Shown here one piece after another: positions 34,727-43,187 of a DNA stretch of 64,000 nucleotides. Under the pieces are notes generated by a model. The model was not told the DNA's origin. It saw nothing but the letters and a program-made list of their open reading frames with translations, and searched no databases. Both the position numbers and the translations under genes were made by a program. Each line of letters opens with the position of its first letter. The first letter of the stretch is position 1. The stretch spans positions 1,426,001-1,490,000 of the forward strand of contig CP024846.1 of the NCBI GenBank assembly GCA_004564215.1. Direction: 5' to 3'. Origin of the DNA: Beijerinckiaceae bacterium. GTDB taxonomy: Bacteria; Pseudomonadota; Alphaproteobacteria; Rhizobiales; Beijerinckiaceae.

Positions 34727-35566
34727 TTACTTCGCATCCAGGGGCTTTTGAAATTTCAGCACAAAGCGGTCGCTTTCGCCGATCGCAGAATATTTTTCTC
34801 TGTCCTGGTCTTTCAGCTGGTAGGTGGGCGGCAGGGTCCAAACGCCTTCCGGATAATCCTTTGTGTCTTTCGGATTGGCATTGACTTCGGATTCGCCGAC
34901 CAATTTGAAACCGGCTTTCTCCGCCAGTGCGATCGCATAATCCTGCCGGACATAGCCGCTTTTGGCCTGCGGGTCCTGCGCCTGATCGGGGCGGCCCCGA
35001 TGTTCCTCAACACCCAAAATCCCACCTGGCTTCAGCGCCTTGTAAAACGACCGGAAAGCTGCGTCCGCGGTTCCGGCGCGCATCCAATTATGGATATTGC
35101 GGAACGTCAAAACGAAATCGGCGCTGCCGGGAGGCGCTATATCCTCGCCGCCTCCGGTAAAGGCGGTGGTGACGGTTTTGCCATAGAGTTCGGGATGGGC
35201 GGCGATGTTCGCTTGGATCGGCGCAATGTCCCGGCCGGCATCGCCGGCGGCGGTGTAGCGGCCGTGGTCCTTGAGGTAGGGCGCCAAAATCTCGGTCCAA
35301 TAGCCGGCCTTCCCTGGCGTGACTTCGACCACATCGGCATCTGCTTTCACCCCGAAAAAGGTGAGAACCTCCAACGGATGCCGATAGGGATCGCGAGCCT
35401 TGTTGGCATCGCTTCTCTGCGGGCCGTTGACGAGCGCGACAAGGGCCGGGTCAGCGCCCTGTTCCGCGCTCGCATACGGGATCTGGGCGAGGCCGACAGC
35501 AAAGCAGATCGCGGCAAGCGGCCCCGACATTTTGCTCCATGAAACTCCCATCCTTTTGGCAAACAT
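34727..35566 (-). CDS. Exported methyltransferase-fold protein (COG4798-like)
   Basis: A 279-residue protein. AAGGAGG lies 5 nt before the ATG at 35566. Residues 1-34 look like a signal peptide (SGPLAAICFAVGLAQIPYASAEQ). The rest is a class I methyltransferase fold with motif I at 79-90 (VVEVTPGKAGYW), then TEILAPYL, SADFVLTFRNIHNW and ALKPGGILGVEEHR. This resembles the COG4798 'predicted methyltransferase' group. Export is odd because S-adenosylmethionine is cytoplasmic. It is the last gene of the receptor operon, 42 bp after the thioredoxin gene. Whether it binds SAM, a metal or another small molecule is unknown. Confidence 0.75.
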   Translation of the reverse strand: MFAKRMGVSWSKMSGPLAAICFAVGLAQIPYASAEQGADPALVALVNGPQRSDANKARDPYRHPLEVLTFFGVKADADVVEVTPGKAGYWTEILAPYLKDHGRYTAAGDAGRDIAPIQANIAAHPELYGKTVTTAFTGGGEDIAPPGSADFVLTFRNIHNWMRAGTADAAFRSFYKALKPGGILGVEEHRGRPDQAQDPQAKSGYVRQDYAIALAEKAGFKLVGESEVNANPKDTKDYPEGVWTLPPTYQLKDQDREKYSAIGESDRFVLKFQKPLDAK

Positions 35567-35608
35567 GCACGCCTCCTTATTGGTTCGTCTCGGCCTGTCA
35601 CGACGCGA

Positions 35609-36103
35609 TTATTTAGGAGGCCGGCGTTCCCCATCGAGCCACGCCGAAACCTCCTCCACATTGGCCGCGCCCTCGATCTTGCGCATCGCGCCATTGCTCC
35701 CGATCAGAAAGGTAAAAGGAATCTCGCCTTGCCATTTAGGGTCGATTTCGTAGCGCAATCGCTCGACAAAACCATCGTCGAAAATCCAGTTCTCGGCATT
35801 TGAAAGGCCGGATTTCGCAAGGAATGCCTGCGTCGCGTCTGGGGAGTCGGGCACCAGATCCGCGCTCACGGTGACAAGCGGCAAATCCGGTCGCTCAGCC
35901 AGCAGCTTTCCCCACGCGAGCATTTCCGAACGGCAGGGTCCGCAGGTCATTCCCCAGAAATGCACGATCACCGGCCGTCCGGAATGGGCTTGAATCAAGG
36001 CCCGCCAGCTGCCGCGAACAAACGGATTGAGCTCTGCCGCATTGCCAAGGCTGACCGACAGGCACAGAGCGGCGAGAAGAGTTGCAAAAGACTGCGGTCT
36101 CAC
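35609..36103 (-). CDS. Exported TlpA/ResA-like thioredoxin-fold protein (CGPC)
   Basis: A 164-residue protein. It starts with the GTG at 36103, which overlaps the stop of the upstream gene as GTGA, so translation is coupled; longer readings go into that gene. Residues 1-25 are a signal peptide (MRPQSFATLLAALCLSVSLGNA). The active site is WGMTCGPCRSEM, followed by the cis-Pro region GEIPFTFLIG. TlpA/ResA-type proteins reduce disulfides or Cu-binding cysteines in the periplasm, often for cytochrome or oxidase assembly. With a TonB receptor and DUF2946 in the operon, a role in handling copper-ligand thiols is plausible. Confidence 0.88.
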   Translation of the reverse strand: MRPQSFATLLAALCLSVSLGNAAELNPFVRGSWRALIQAHSGRPVIVHFWGMTCGPCRSEMLAWGKLLAERPDLPLVTVSADLVPDSPDATQAFLAKSGLSNAENWIFDDGFVERLRYEIDPKWQGEIPFTFLIGSNGAMRKIEGAANVEEVSAWLDGERRPPK

Positions 36104-37317
36104 GAGGCTTCCTCGAGTATGAGAAGACGGTAGCCTTCCTTCTGGGTTTGCCAAGAGAGGAAAGCATGGCGGCCATCGCTGACGAGCACGGGATGGTCCG
36201 ACTCCTCGGTCGTCACGGCGACCGCCCTCAGGCTGCTCCAATGTTTACCGTTATCCTGCGAGACCATGGTCATGACATTGGTGTGATCGCCGTCGAATTG
36301 CTTCCAAGCCAGCCAAACCTTGCCATTGAAGCCAAGAAGATCCGGTCTTCCCGGCGCTTGATCCGGCAGGCCAACCGGCATGGGTTCGGAAAAGCTGCGC
36401 CCGCCATCCGTCGATCTTGCATAAAATAGGCCCTTGCGCACACGACCATTGGTAAACCACGCAACATGATAAGCACCGTCGCTGGCGACCGCGAGGCTCG
36501 GACCATGGTGTGGGCAGGCATCGATGGCCCAATCATCGTCGCTGACGCGATAGACCGGACCTGGCTTGCTCGGACCATCAAATGTCAAAATCGCGTGATC
36601 CCGCACGCTTGTGTTGAAAAGATTGCGAAAGAGGACGACGGGACGCCGTGGGCCGGCAAAGCCGATGGCGATGCGACAGCATTCGCAGGTATTGTCATGG
36701 GCGATCGCTGCGTCCGAGAAGGTCGTTGCGTGATCGCCGGACCAGGCAAAGGCAAGCCCCGCCCCTTCATAGGGTTCGCCCTTCTCCTTGGCCGCGGCGC
36801 GGTTGCGCTTGTCGACCCAGGCCGAAAAAATCGACCCGTCGGAATCCAAACCCATCGCGATGAAACGCTGACTCGCCTGGTCCGCCGTGATCGGCTGCGC
36901 CGCCGCGAATGTCTTGCCGCCGTCGACCGAGCGCGTGAAGAACAATTGGCCGTTGTATTTATCGTCGCGGAAAGTCGCGTAAGCGACAATCACGCGGCCT
37001 TTGCGATCGACGATGATTTTGGGTCTCGACTCCGGACCCCCGTCGAGTGCGACGGGGTCCGGAGTGATGACGACGGGCGCGGTGAAGGAGCGGCCATGAT
37101 CGGACGATTTCGCCACGAAGATTCGATTTCCGACCCGTGCGGCAACCCATAAGGCGCCATCCGGGGCAAAGGTCGGCGTTACGACGGCCGCACAGGCAAG
37201 CGACAGGTCGGAACAGGTTTCTCGTCCCTTGTGCTCGTGCGACATTTCCGCGACGACCGAACCGGAAGCGGCAAGAACCACCAAAGCAATAATAAGTGCA
37301 GGCCAGCGATTCAACAT
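36100..37317 (-). CDS. Exported Asp-box (BNR/sialidase-fold) propeller with CECC motif
   Basis: A 405-residue protein. The ATG at 37317 has GGAGGAG upstream. A signal peptide covers residues 1-23. At least four Asp-box repeats are visible: SSDHGRSF, SVDGGKTF, STDGGRSF and SQDNGKHW, giving a six-bladed sialidase-like propeller. It lacks an obvious sialidase arginine triad or FRIP motif, so glycosidase activity is doubtful. Residues 211-214 are CECC (in HDNTCECCRIAIGF), with HEHKGRETC near the N-terminus and CPHHGP further on; these could bind metal. It lies between the TonB receptor gene and the thioredoxin gene, overlapping the latter. Confidence 0.8.
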   Translation of the reverse strand: MLNRWPALIIALVVLAASGSVVAEMSHEHKGRETCSDLSLACAAVVTPTFAPDGALWVAARVGNRIFVAKSSDHGRSFTAPVVITPDPVALDGGPESRPKIIVDRKGRVIVAYATFRDDKYNGQLFFTRSVDGGKTFAAAQPITADQASQRFIAMGLDSDGSIFSAWVDKRNRAAAKEKGEPYEGAGLAFAWSGDHATTFSDAAIAHDNTCECCRIAIGFAGPRRPVVLFRNLFNTSVRDHAILTFDGPSKPGPVYRVSDDDWAIDACPHHGPSLAVASDGAYHVAWFTNGRVRKGLFYARSTDGGRSFSEPMPVGLPDQAPGRPDLLGFNGKVWLAWKQFDGDHTNVMTMVSQDNGKHWSSLRAVAVTTEESDHPVLVSDGRHAFLSWQTQKEGYRLLILEEAS

Positions 37318-37367
37318 TGAACTCTCCTCCACCCGATCTCTCGGGCCACGCACCGGGGAAGCTCTCG

Positions 37368-39698
37368 TCAGAACTTCACTCTAATACCCCCGACGAAGAC
37401 ACGCGGAAAGCCCGCATAGATCGTGCCGCTATTGGCACCGCCATTTGCCGCCAGCACCGTGGCCGGGTTCTGAAATCCGGTGACCGCGCTGATCGAGTTG
37501 GTGACATTGTTCGCGGACGCAATGTAGGTGTTGTTGAAGACGTTGCGAACCTCGAAATAGGCGCCGATCTTCTGAATGAAGGAGTTTTGAATGTCGGCGT
37601 CATAATGAAGGTTCAAATTGACGATCCGGTAGCCCGGGATCTTCAACAGATTGCCGTTGTCCGCATAGAAAGAGTCGGTCAAATAATATTCGGCATAGGC
37701 TCCAAGGCCTTTCGCCGGGCCGGTCGGCACATCATAGCCGAGCCGAGCGGTGAACTCGTTCGGAGCGACCCCCGGAAGCCAATGACCGGCCCGGTCGAAA
37801 ACCGAGGTCTTTTTCCCCGCGCTGAGCTGCTCCGAATATTGGGTGTAAATCTGGTTATCGTAGGTGTAGGCGAGCCTCGCCTTCCATCCTGGGTAAAACC
37901 GCCATTCGCCCGCGACTTCGACGCCGCGATGCTCCGAGCGCGGGGCATTGAACGTATATGTCAGCAGCGGCGACGGGCCAGGCGATTGCGAGATCAATTC
38001 GTTGCGGAAGAATTCGTAGAACCCTGTTACGCTCAGTCTTACGGTATCCAGCGGTGTCCAGACGGCAGAAAGATCATAGCCGAGGTTGGTTTGGGATTTC
38101 AGCTGCGTGTTATTCCCCGCCACGCCCGTTGGGGTGACGAAGAGGTTGCTGGCTTGCGGTGTTCCATAGCCGGTCGCGACTCTCGCCTTGATCAGCCAAT
38201 CGCTGTCGGGGCGAAAGACCAGCGCGCCTTCGGGAGCGATGTTGTAATAGTCATTGTTTGCCGAAGTTAAGCTGCTAGTCGGAATACCCTTCGGGTAGCT
38301 AAATGCGTTCAGGGTTCCGTTCACATTCGTATATTCGGCCCCTAAACCAGCGACCCCGGTCAAAAATTCATTGAACCGGATTTCTTCGCGCCCATGCAGC
38401 CCCATGTTGGTTTGCTGGGAGGGGACGATCTGAGTCACCCCTGCGAGCGGCGCATTGGACCCCGGACGGAGATTGTATGTATAGCCGGTCGTTCTCTCGG
38501 TGTTGAAATAGACCCCACCAAAATGCACGGCTTCCAAGCCAAAGACGGTCCCTCGGCTGGTGATGTCGGACATGAAGTTGATGGCTGGCTCATCGCCAAG
38601 GGAGCTGGTGGCGCCCGTCGGCTGATTGTAGTTCTTGTCGTCGAGGACAACTTGGGTTCGCCAGATGGAGTTATTGTCGAGATTATGCTCCCAGCGTAGG
38701 CCCAGGATCGACCGTGTGTCGTTGCGGTGGAACCCAGCCTGATAGGCGGTCTCAGGAACCGTGGCGCCAAAGAAGCCGTTTTTCAGGATGTTATTGGTTC
38801 CGCAGCCGGCCGCCTTTGCCGCCGTTGTGCTGGCGAAGACATAGCAGTTTCGTTGATAGGGATTTTGGTAGAACTGGTTGAGGTTGAGACGAACCGACAG
38901 ATCGCCGTAGAGCCGGTTGCTGATCAGTTTAAGCGTGATCTTGTCATCCGGGGTCGGGGAATAAGAGCCAAGAAAATTGATCGTCTGGGTGTTGAACAAA
39001 TTGTGATTGGTCGGTCCATTGCCGATCACATTGCTGGTAAACAGCGACACGTCGAAATTGCCGCTCTTGAGACCGTAAGCGAGGTAATTGTTGAGATAGC
39101 CGAAGCTGCCCGCGTCGGTTCCGACCTCGATGCCGTTCACCTCCGCACCCGTTCGCATCCGAAAATTGAGGGCGCCGCCGGTCGCGTAATTTCCGTACAG
39201 CGCCGAGGACGGCCCGCGGATGACGTCGATCGCGCCATAGGCATGGGGATCGGTCAGGTCCGTCCGCGAGAGCCCGTCCGGTTGCGTCACCGGAAATCCA
39301 TCCTCGAAAATTACGACGTTGCGAATGCCGAAGCCGACTTGCGCATTCGAGCCCCTTATCGAGATCCCGACGTCGCGCGGCCCATTGCCTTGCTTCAAAG
39401 AAACACCGGGGCTGTCCCGCAAGACGTCAAAGACGGAGAAGGCCTGCGTATTGATCATCCGGTCCGCGGGGATCGTGGTCTCGACCTGTCCCAGAGGCGT
39501 TTGATAGAGAGACTCCGGGGTCGTGTTCAGATCTCCTTCCGGGCCGATTGCCAAGCCGGTCGCGGTGACCTCGACGGCCGGGAGCTGCGCCGATTCGGCA
39601 GCTTGCTGGGCCTGAACCCCGAGCGGCCAGAGGGATGTGGTAACCATGAGAAAGGCAAGCGGGTGCGCACGCCGGCGCGTCGAGAAATTGGAGCGCAT
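37368..39698 (-). CDS. TonB-dependent outer-membrane receptor
   Basis: A 776-residue protein with a signal peptide (PLAFLMVTTSLWPLGVQAQQ) and a TonB-box-like stretch (PAVEVTATGL). The plug domain has DVLRDSPGVSLKQGNG, ISIRGSNAQ, VVIFEDGFPVTQPDG and IDVIRGPSSALYGNYATGGALNF. A 22-strand beta-barrel ends in the terminal Phe (GGIRVKF). It imports an unknown ligand with energy from TonB/ExbBD; a tonB gene lies just upstream on the same strand. The neighbouring DUF2946, Asp-box and CGPC proteins suggest copper or a copper chelate, but iron-siderophore receptors are similar in sequence. Confidence 0.92.
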   Translation of the reverse strand: MRSNFSTRRRAHPLAFLMVTTSLWPLGVQAQQAAESAQLPAVEVTATGLAIGPEGDLNTTPESLYQTPLGQVETTIPADRMINTQAFSVFDVLRDSPGVSLKQGNGPRDVGISIRGSNAQVGFGIRNVVIFEDGFPVTQPDGLSRTDLTDPHAYGAIDVIRGPSSALYGNYATGGALNFRMRTGAEVNGIEVGTDAGSFGYLNNYLAYGLKSGNFDVSLFTSNVIGNGPTNHNLFNTQTINFLGSYSPTPDDKITLKLISNRLYGDLSVRLNLNQFYQNPYQRNCYVFASTTAAKAAGCGTNNILKNGFFGATVPETAYQAGFHRNDTRSILGLRWEHNLDNNSIWRTQVVLDDKNYNQPTGATSSLGDEPAINFMSDITSRGTVFGLEAVHFGGVYFNTERTTGYTYNLRPGSNAPLAGVTQIVPSQQTNMGLHGREEIRFNEFLTGVAGLGAEYTNVNGTLNAFSYPKGIPTSSLTSANNDYYNIAPEGALVFRPDSDWLIKARVATGYGTPQASNLFVTPTGVAGNNTQLKSQTNLGYDLSAVWTPLDTVRLSVTGFYEFFRNELISQSPGPSPLLTYTFNAPRSEHRGVEVAGEWRFYPGWKARLAYTYDNQIYTQYSEQLSAGKKTSVFDRAGHWLPGVAPNEFTARLGYDVPTGPAKGLGAYAEYYLTDSFYADNGNLLKIPGYRIVNLNLHYDADIQNSFIQKIGAYFEVRNVFNNTYIASANNVTNSISAVTGFQNPATVLAANGGANSGTIYAGFPRVFVGGIRVKF

Positions 39699-39772
39699 TT
39701 GAGTGATCTCAGCTGAACGAGGGAAAACTGCATGCGTCGGGGGTGCCGACCATGCGGAGTTGAGAGTGGGCT

Positions 39773-40144
39773 TCAGCTGAAGAGGGGTGGCCCGCGCGGT
39801 GGCCGATGCTGGTCGGCGCCGAACACAACATGTTGAACGCTAGGTGCCCGCCAGCGGATGAATTGCGGTTCGGCATTAAGCGTGGCGGCGGTAAACGCCC
39901 GGCCGTCCGGCGGAAGCCAACCGCCCACGACGATTTGGCAGAGCTGGCAATGGTCATGGTGAGGGAGACTGGGGCCGGGGTCCGAGGGGTCGGTAACGGT
40001 CCCAACGTCGGTGGAGCAGATCGGAAGATGGTCGAATGGATCGACGGCATGCGTCACCATTCTCGAAGCTGCGACCGGCACCAAGGCCTGAGTCAGCAGC
40101 GCGAGACCAACTAAAAATGCTCCGAGAAATCTACGCCCCATCAT
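39773..40144 (-). CDS. DUF2946 family protein (metal-linked, His/Cys-rich)
   Basis: A 123-residue protein starting at the ATG at 40144 (a second ATG follows directly). The N-terminus is a signal/anchor (RFLGAFLVGLALLTQALVPVAA). The core has HLPICSTD and PHHDHCQLCQIVVGG, matching the Cys/His pattern of DUF2946. DUF2946 genes commonly sit beside TonB-dependent copper receptors and PCuAC-type proteins (recalled knowledge, not checked). It is the first gene of the receptor operon, with two palindromes upstream. It may present metal to, or take it from, the receptor pathway. Confidence 0.75.
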   Translation of the reverse strand: MMGRRFLGAFLVGLALLTQALVPVAASRMVTHAVDPFDHLPICSTDVGTVTDPSDPGPSLPHHDHCQLCQIVVGGWLPPDGRAFTAATLNAEPQFIRWRAPSVQHVVFGADQHRPPRGPPLFS

Positions 40145-40165
40145 TGTTGCTTTATGTTGTCTGGG

Positions 40166-40185
40166 TCAGCTTTAACGTTAGCTGA
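40166..40185. promoter_or_regulatory. Inverted repeat close to the DUF2946 start
   Basis: TCAGCT (40166-40171) and AGCTGA (40180-40185) flank an 8-nt spacer, 22-41 bp upstream of the ATG. Its position overlaps the expected promoter or leader, so it may be an operator. Confidence 0.4.
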
Positions 40186-40238
40186 GCCAATGCAACCGAG
40201 GCAACCCTGGGTTTAGGAATCGATTGTAATCTCGTCGT

Positions 40239-40260
40239 ATCGTGACATCAATGTCACGAT
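40239..40260. promoter_or_regulatory. Perfect 22-bp operator-like palindrome upstream of the receptor operon
   Basis: ATCGTGACAT (40239-40248), spacer CA, then ATGTCACGAT (40251-40260): a perfect 10-bp dyad, 95-116 bp upstream of the DUF2946 start and 74 bp after the tonB stop. No T-run follows on either strand, so a terminator is less likely than a protein-binding site. Confidence 0.6.
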
Positions 40261-40333
40261 TTAGAACAAGACTAGTTAAAGATAATGAGGAGTTACTGGC
40301 AAATGAATTGACTGATGACTGTGAATACTTGAT

Positions 40334-41410
40334 TCAATTCTTCATCCCGAACGCCACTTCCGCGGCAAAGGAACGTGGGGCGCCGGGTGGTGGCGGCGGA
40401 AAAGGCGCGGCGCGGCTGACCAGAGCCACGCTTTCCGCATCGAGATCCGGATCGCCGCTCGACCTCAGGAGCGAAACCGAAATGACATGTCCGGCCTCGT
40501 CGAGGACAAAGCCAATGGCGGTCACTCCTTTTGCGCCGCGCTGGATTGCCGCCTCGGGATAATGCTTGGCCCGAGCCAAAATGCCGAAAACAATCACCTT
40601 GTAACTCATGGCCTCGGTGCCGGCCTCGGTCGGCAAAGGGACTGCGACGGCGCGGAAAATGTCCGGTCCGGAATCGAAGGGAAGTGTATAGCCGGATCGC
40701 TCCGTCGGAAAATTTGAGGTGGGTTTGTCTTGAAGCGGCGGCGATATGCTGGGCTGCGCGTTTGGCTGGCGTTCCTGTTTGGGGCTCTCTGGACTGATGG
40801 TCTTTATGGGCGTTCCTGAGTCCTGCTGTGCCACGGCTCCGGGCGCCCCGGCTCCTTTGGGCTGAGGCGGCCTGGCGGCGGTCACGGGCGGTTTCGCAGC
40901 CGAGTCAGGCTGCGATTGTTCCGGGGTTTCGCGCGGTCCAGCAGGCTTTGAGGCCGAATCCGGCTGAGGCGCGGAAGGCGCATCCTGTTTGGCGGCCGCT
41001 GGCGCAGGCTTTTTTTCAACCGTCGCGGATTCGCTCACCAATTCGACCGGGATTTCGCGCGCACGTTCCGCGGAAGGGGGTGGCAGCTCGAGAAGAACGA
41101 GCCCCAACAAGAGAAGCCCATGGGCAACCAGCGACGCGGCCGCAATTGGGATCAAAAAACGCTGGCGACGCCCAGCTGCGCTCGCTCCATGGGCCGAGTC
41201 GTAAAACTGAGCGCTACGATCGACGACGATGTTTTGATGCTCGGTTGGATCGGCGACGGAGGTCGTGAGAGATAGGTTGTCGTCCGCCGCTTCTCGCAAG
41301 AATGGCGTTTTTGGACCTGGGACACGCCCCGCGGATTTAATGGACGGAAACATGCAGCGGTGAAGCGCAGCGGTCGAAACAAAAAGCCTATGGGACGAAA
41401 GCATTTTCAT
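40334..41410 (-). CDS. tonB: TonB-like energy transducer
   Basis: About 358 residues from the ATG at 41410. The true start is uncertain; further in-frame ATGs exist at 41485 and 41353. One membrane segment (FLIPIAAASLVAHGLLLLGLVLLEL) is preceded by about 90 cytoplasmic residues, longer than usual for TonB. It is followed by a Pro/Lys/Ala-rich periplasm-spanning region. The C-terminal TonB domain has YPEAAIQRGAKGVTAIGFVLDEAGHVISVSLLRSSGDPDLDAES. It couples proton-motive force to TonB-dependent receptors such as the one encoded at 37.4-39.7 kb. Confidence 0.85.
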   Translation of the reverse strand: MKMLSSHRLFVSTAALHRCMFPSIKSAGRVPGPKTPFLREAADDNLSLTTSVADPTEHQNIVVDRSAQFYDSAHGASAAGRRQRFLIPIAAASLVAHGLLLLGLVLLELPPPSAERAREIPVELVSESATVEKKPAPAAAKQDAPSAPQPDSASKPAGPRETPEQSQPDSAAKPPVTAARPPQPKGAGAPGAVAQQDSGTPIKTISPESPKQERQPNAQPSISPPLQDKPTSNFPTERSGYTLPFDSGPDIFRAVAVPLPTEAGTEAMSYKVIVFGILARAKHYPEAAIQRGAKGVTAIGFVLDEAGHVISVSLLRSSGDPDLDAESVALVSRAAPFPPPPPGAPRSFAAEVAFGMKN

Positions 41411-41677
41411 TGAAGCGGAATTGAAGAATTTGCACAATGCTTCTGACAAAACGATAAAATGCTTTCCTATGGGATTATAGAGCACTGTTGACGCAGTTAG
41501 ACCCGGATTGCAGCGAATCAGGGGCTTTTCGCCCGGTCTCGTTGCGAGATTTTGTCTCGCCTCCAGGTGCCGCGGGATGCCCGGCGGTGCGGATTGCCGG
41601 TCGCCGCTTGTGTTATTTCAAGTTAGGCTTAATCAAGCCGTTGCGAGTTTTTCGCTTCTTAAGGTGAGCTGGCAGCC

Positions 41678-42367
41678 ATGCAGACCCTTGCCCGTGTTCC
41701 ATTCTTTAAAGACGTCGCCGACCTCGATTTCGAACGGTTCGACCGGCGCTGCAATTGGCGGCGATACAATGAAGGGGAAACCGTCGTCGATTACGAAGAC
41801 GAATCCTCGGATGTTTATTTTATCATTTCCGGCGAAGTCAGGATTCTGATTCGGACCCTCGCCGGCAAGGAGATCATTCTAGGCGAGACCAAAGCTGGCC
41901 AATTTTTTGGGGAGATGGCGGCGATCGACGGTGCGAAACGCTCGGCCAATGTGACCGCCCTGACCAATTCCGAACTCTGCATTATGCCGACCACCGTCTT
42001 TCGTGAAGTGATTTTCGCTTCGCCCACGACATGCGAACGCATTCTGCGGCTGCTGACCGGACGTGTGCGCGAGCTCAATGCGCGGCTGGCGGAACATTCG
42101 ATCTTCGATCTCAAGCACCGGCTCTATTCGGAGCTTTTGCGGATGGCTCATCCGCGTCCTGGCCGCCCGGACGAACGGGCGGTGACTCCTCCACCCTTCC
42201 ACCATGTGCTGGCCGCGCGAATCGGCTGCCGGCGTGAACAGGTGACGCGCGAACTTTCCGCAATGAGCGAAGAAGGCCTGGTGGAAAAAACCCGCGGCGC
42301 GCTCATTTTGTTGCGACCACAGGTCCTGGAGGCTCGCCTCAACGAGGCCATGCGAGAGGGCGGCTGA
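41678..42367 (+). CDS. Crp/Fnr family transcriptional regulator
   Basis: A 229-residue protein with an N-terminal cyclic-nucleotide-binding-like domain (about 5-125; DVYFIISGEVRILIRT, GEMAAIDGAKRSANVTAL) and a C-terminal winged helix with the recognition segment VLAARIGCRREQVTRELSAM. The four FNR iron-sulfur cysteines are absent, so oxygen sensing by a cluster is unlikely; the domain may bind cAMP or another ligand. It is divergent from tonB, and therefore a candidate regulator of tonB and the receptor operon, although this is only positional inference. Confidence 0.88.
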   Translation: MQTLARVPFFKDVADLDFERFDRRCNWRRYNEGETVVDYEDESSDVYFIISGEVRILIRTLAGKEIILGETKAGQFFGEMAAIDGAKRSANVTALTNSELCIMPTTVFREVIFASPTTCERILRLLTGRVRELNARLAEHSIFDLKHRLYSELLRMAHPRPGRPDERAVTPPPFHHVLAARIGCRREQVTRELSAMSEEGLVEKTRGALILLRPQVLEARLNEAMREGG

Positions 42368-42373
42368 TCCTTT

Positions 42374-43132
42374 TTAGGGGACGGCACTCCTGCGCATAGG
42401 CGCCTGGACGGCGAGATGTTCGCGGGCCCTGGCGAATACAGCCCGAAACATTTCCGGCGTCAGCACCCCGGTATTGGTGTTGTACCGCGAGCAGTGATAA
42501 CTGCTGAAAAGGCTGATTGCCTTGGCTTGATGCGATGACTGTTTGGGGGAATGGTCCCGAGACGTTTCTTCCGCGGAAAGAACATGTTCGGAACCATGCG
42601 CGAAGGGAAAGGCGCTCAGCTTCAATCCGAACGCCCGAACGACGGATTCATGGGCCACGCGGCCCAGCGCGACGATGGCGCAAAGCTCCGGCATTGCCGA
42701 AATCGTCGCCGCCAGAAAAGCTCGGCAATTGTTAATTTCAACCGGCGTGGGCTTGTTTTGCGGTGGCACGCAACGCACCGCATTGGTGATTGCGCAGGAC
42801 ACGAGCTGCAGACCATCATCTGCGCGGGCGTCGTACCGGCCGCTGGCGAACTTAAAATCTTGGAGCGTTGTATAAAGAAGATCTCCGGCGAAATCGCCGG
42901 TAAAGGGCCGACCGGTCCGATTGGCGCCGCGCAGGCCGGGAGCTAGACCGACCACCAGCAATCGCGCCTCCAGCGCTCCAAAAGTCGGAACCGGTGCATT
43001 ATACCAATCGGGCTGGGCCAATCGGGCAGCAGCGCGAAAATCTGCCAAACGCGGACAAACTGCACAATTGAAGTCGGGATCACGGCCAGTAGAACTTGGT
43101 AGACAACCAGCCGCGATGATCTTTTTACTCAC
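42374..43132 (-). CDS. Type 5 uracil-DNA glycosylase (UdgB-like)
   Basis: A 252-residue DNA-repair enzyme. Motif A is GLAPGLRGANRTGRPFTGD, and motif B is the SSYHCSRYNTNTG stretch with the His that recognises the base. Four cysteines (NCAVCPRL near the N-terminus; CVPPQ and NNC in the middle) fit the 4Fe-4S cluster of families 4 and 5. Family 5 lacks the Asp/Asn of other UDGs in motif A and excises uracil, hydroxymethyluracil and hypoxanthine. The insert SAEETSRDHSPKQSSHQAKA is polar and poorly conserved. The gene is convergent with the Crp/Fnr gene. Confidence 0.88.
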   Translation of the reverse strand: MSKKIIAAGCLPSSTGRDPDFNCAVCPRLADFRAAARLAQPDWYNAPVPTFGALEARLLVVGLAPGLRGANRTGRPFTGDFAGDLLYTTLQDFKFASGRYDARADDGLQLVSCAITNAVRCVPPQNKPTPVEINNCRAFLAATISAMPELCAIVALGRVAHESVVRAFGLKLSAFPFAHGSEHVLSAEETSRDHSPKQSSHQAKAISLFSSYHCSRYNTNTGVLTPEMFRAVFARAREHLAVQAPMRRSAVP

Positions 43133-43187
43133 GCCAATGTGTTTCAGTCTTAAATCTTCGATTGGGGCAAGCGAAGGTGGGCCGGCG

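Noticed and set aside
36100..37317. Functional sialidase
   Set aside because: Asp-boxes mark the fold only. The FRIP motif, arginine triad and Tyr/Glu nucleophile pair are not recognisable, so glycosidase activity is not claimed.
40239..40260. The 22-bp dyad as a classical CRP site
   Set aside because: GTGA and TCAC half-sites are 8 nt apart instead of the 6 nt of TGTGA-N6-TCACA, so the known consensus does not fit.
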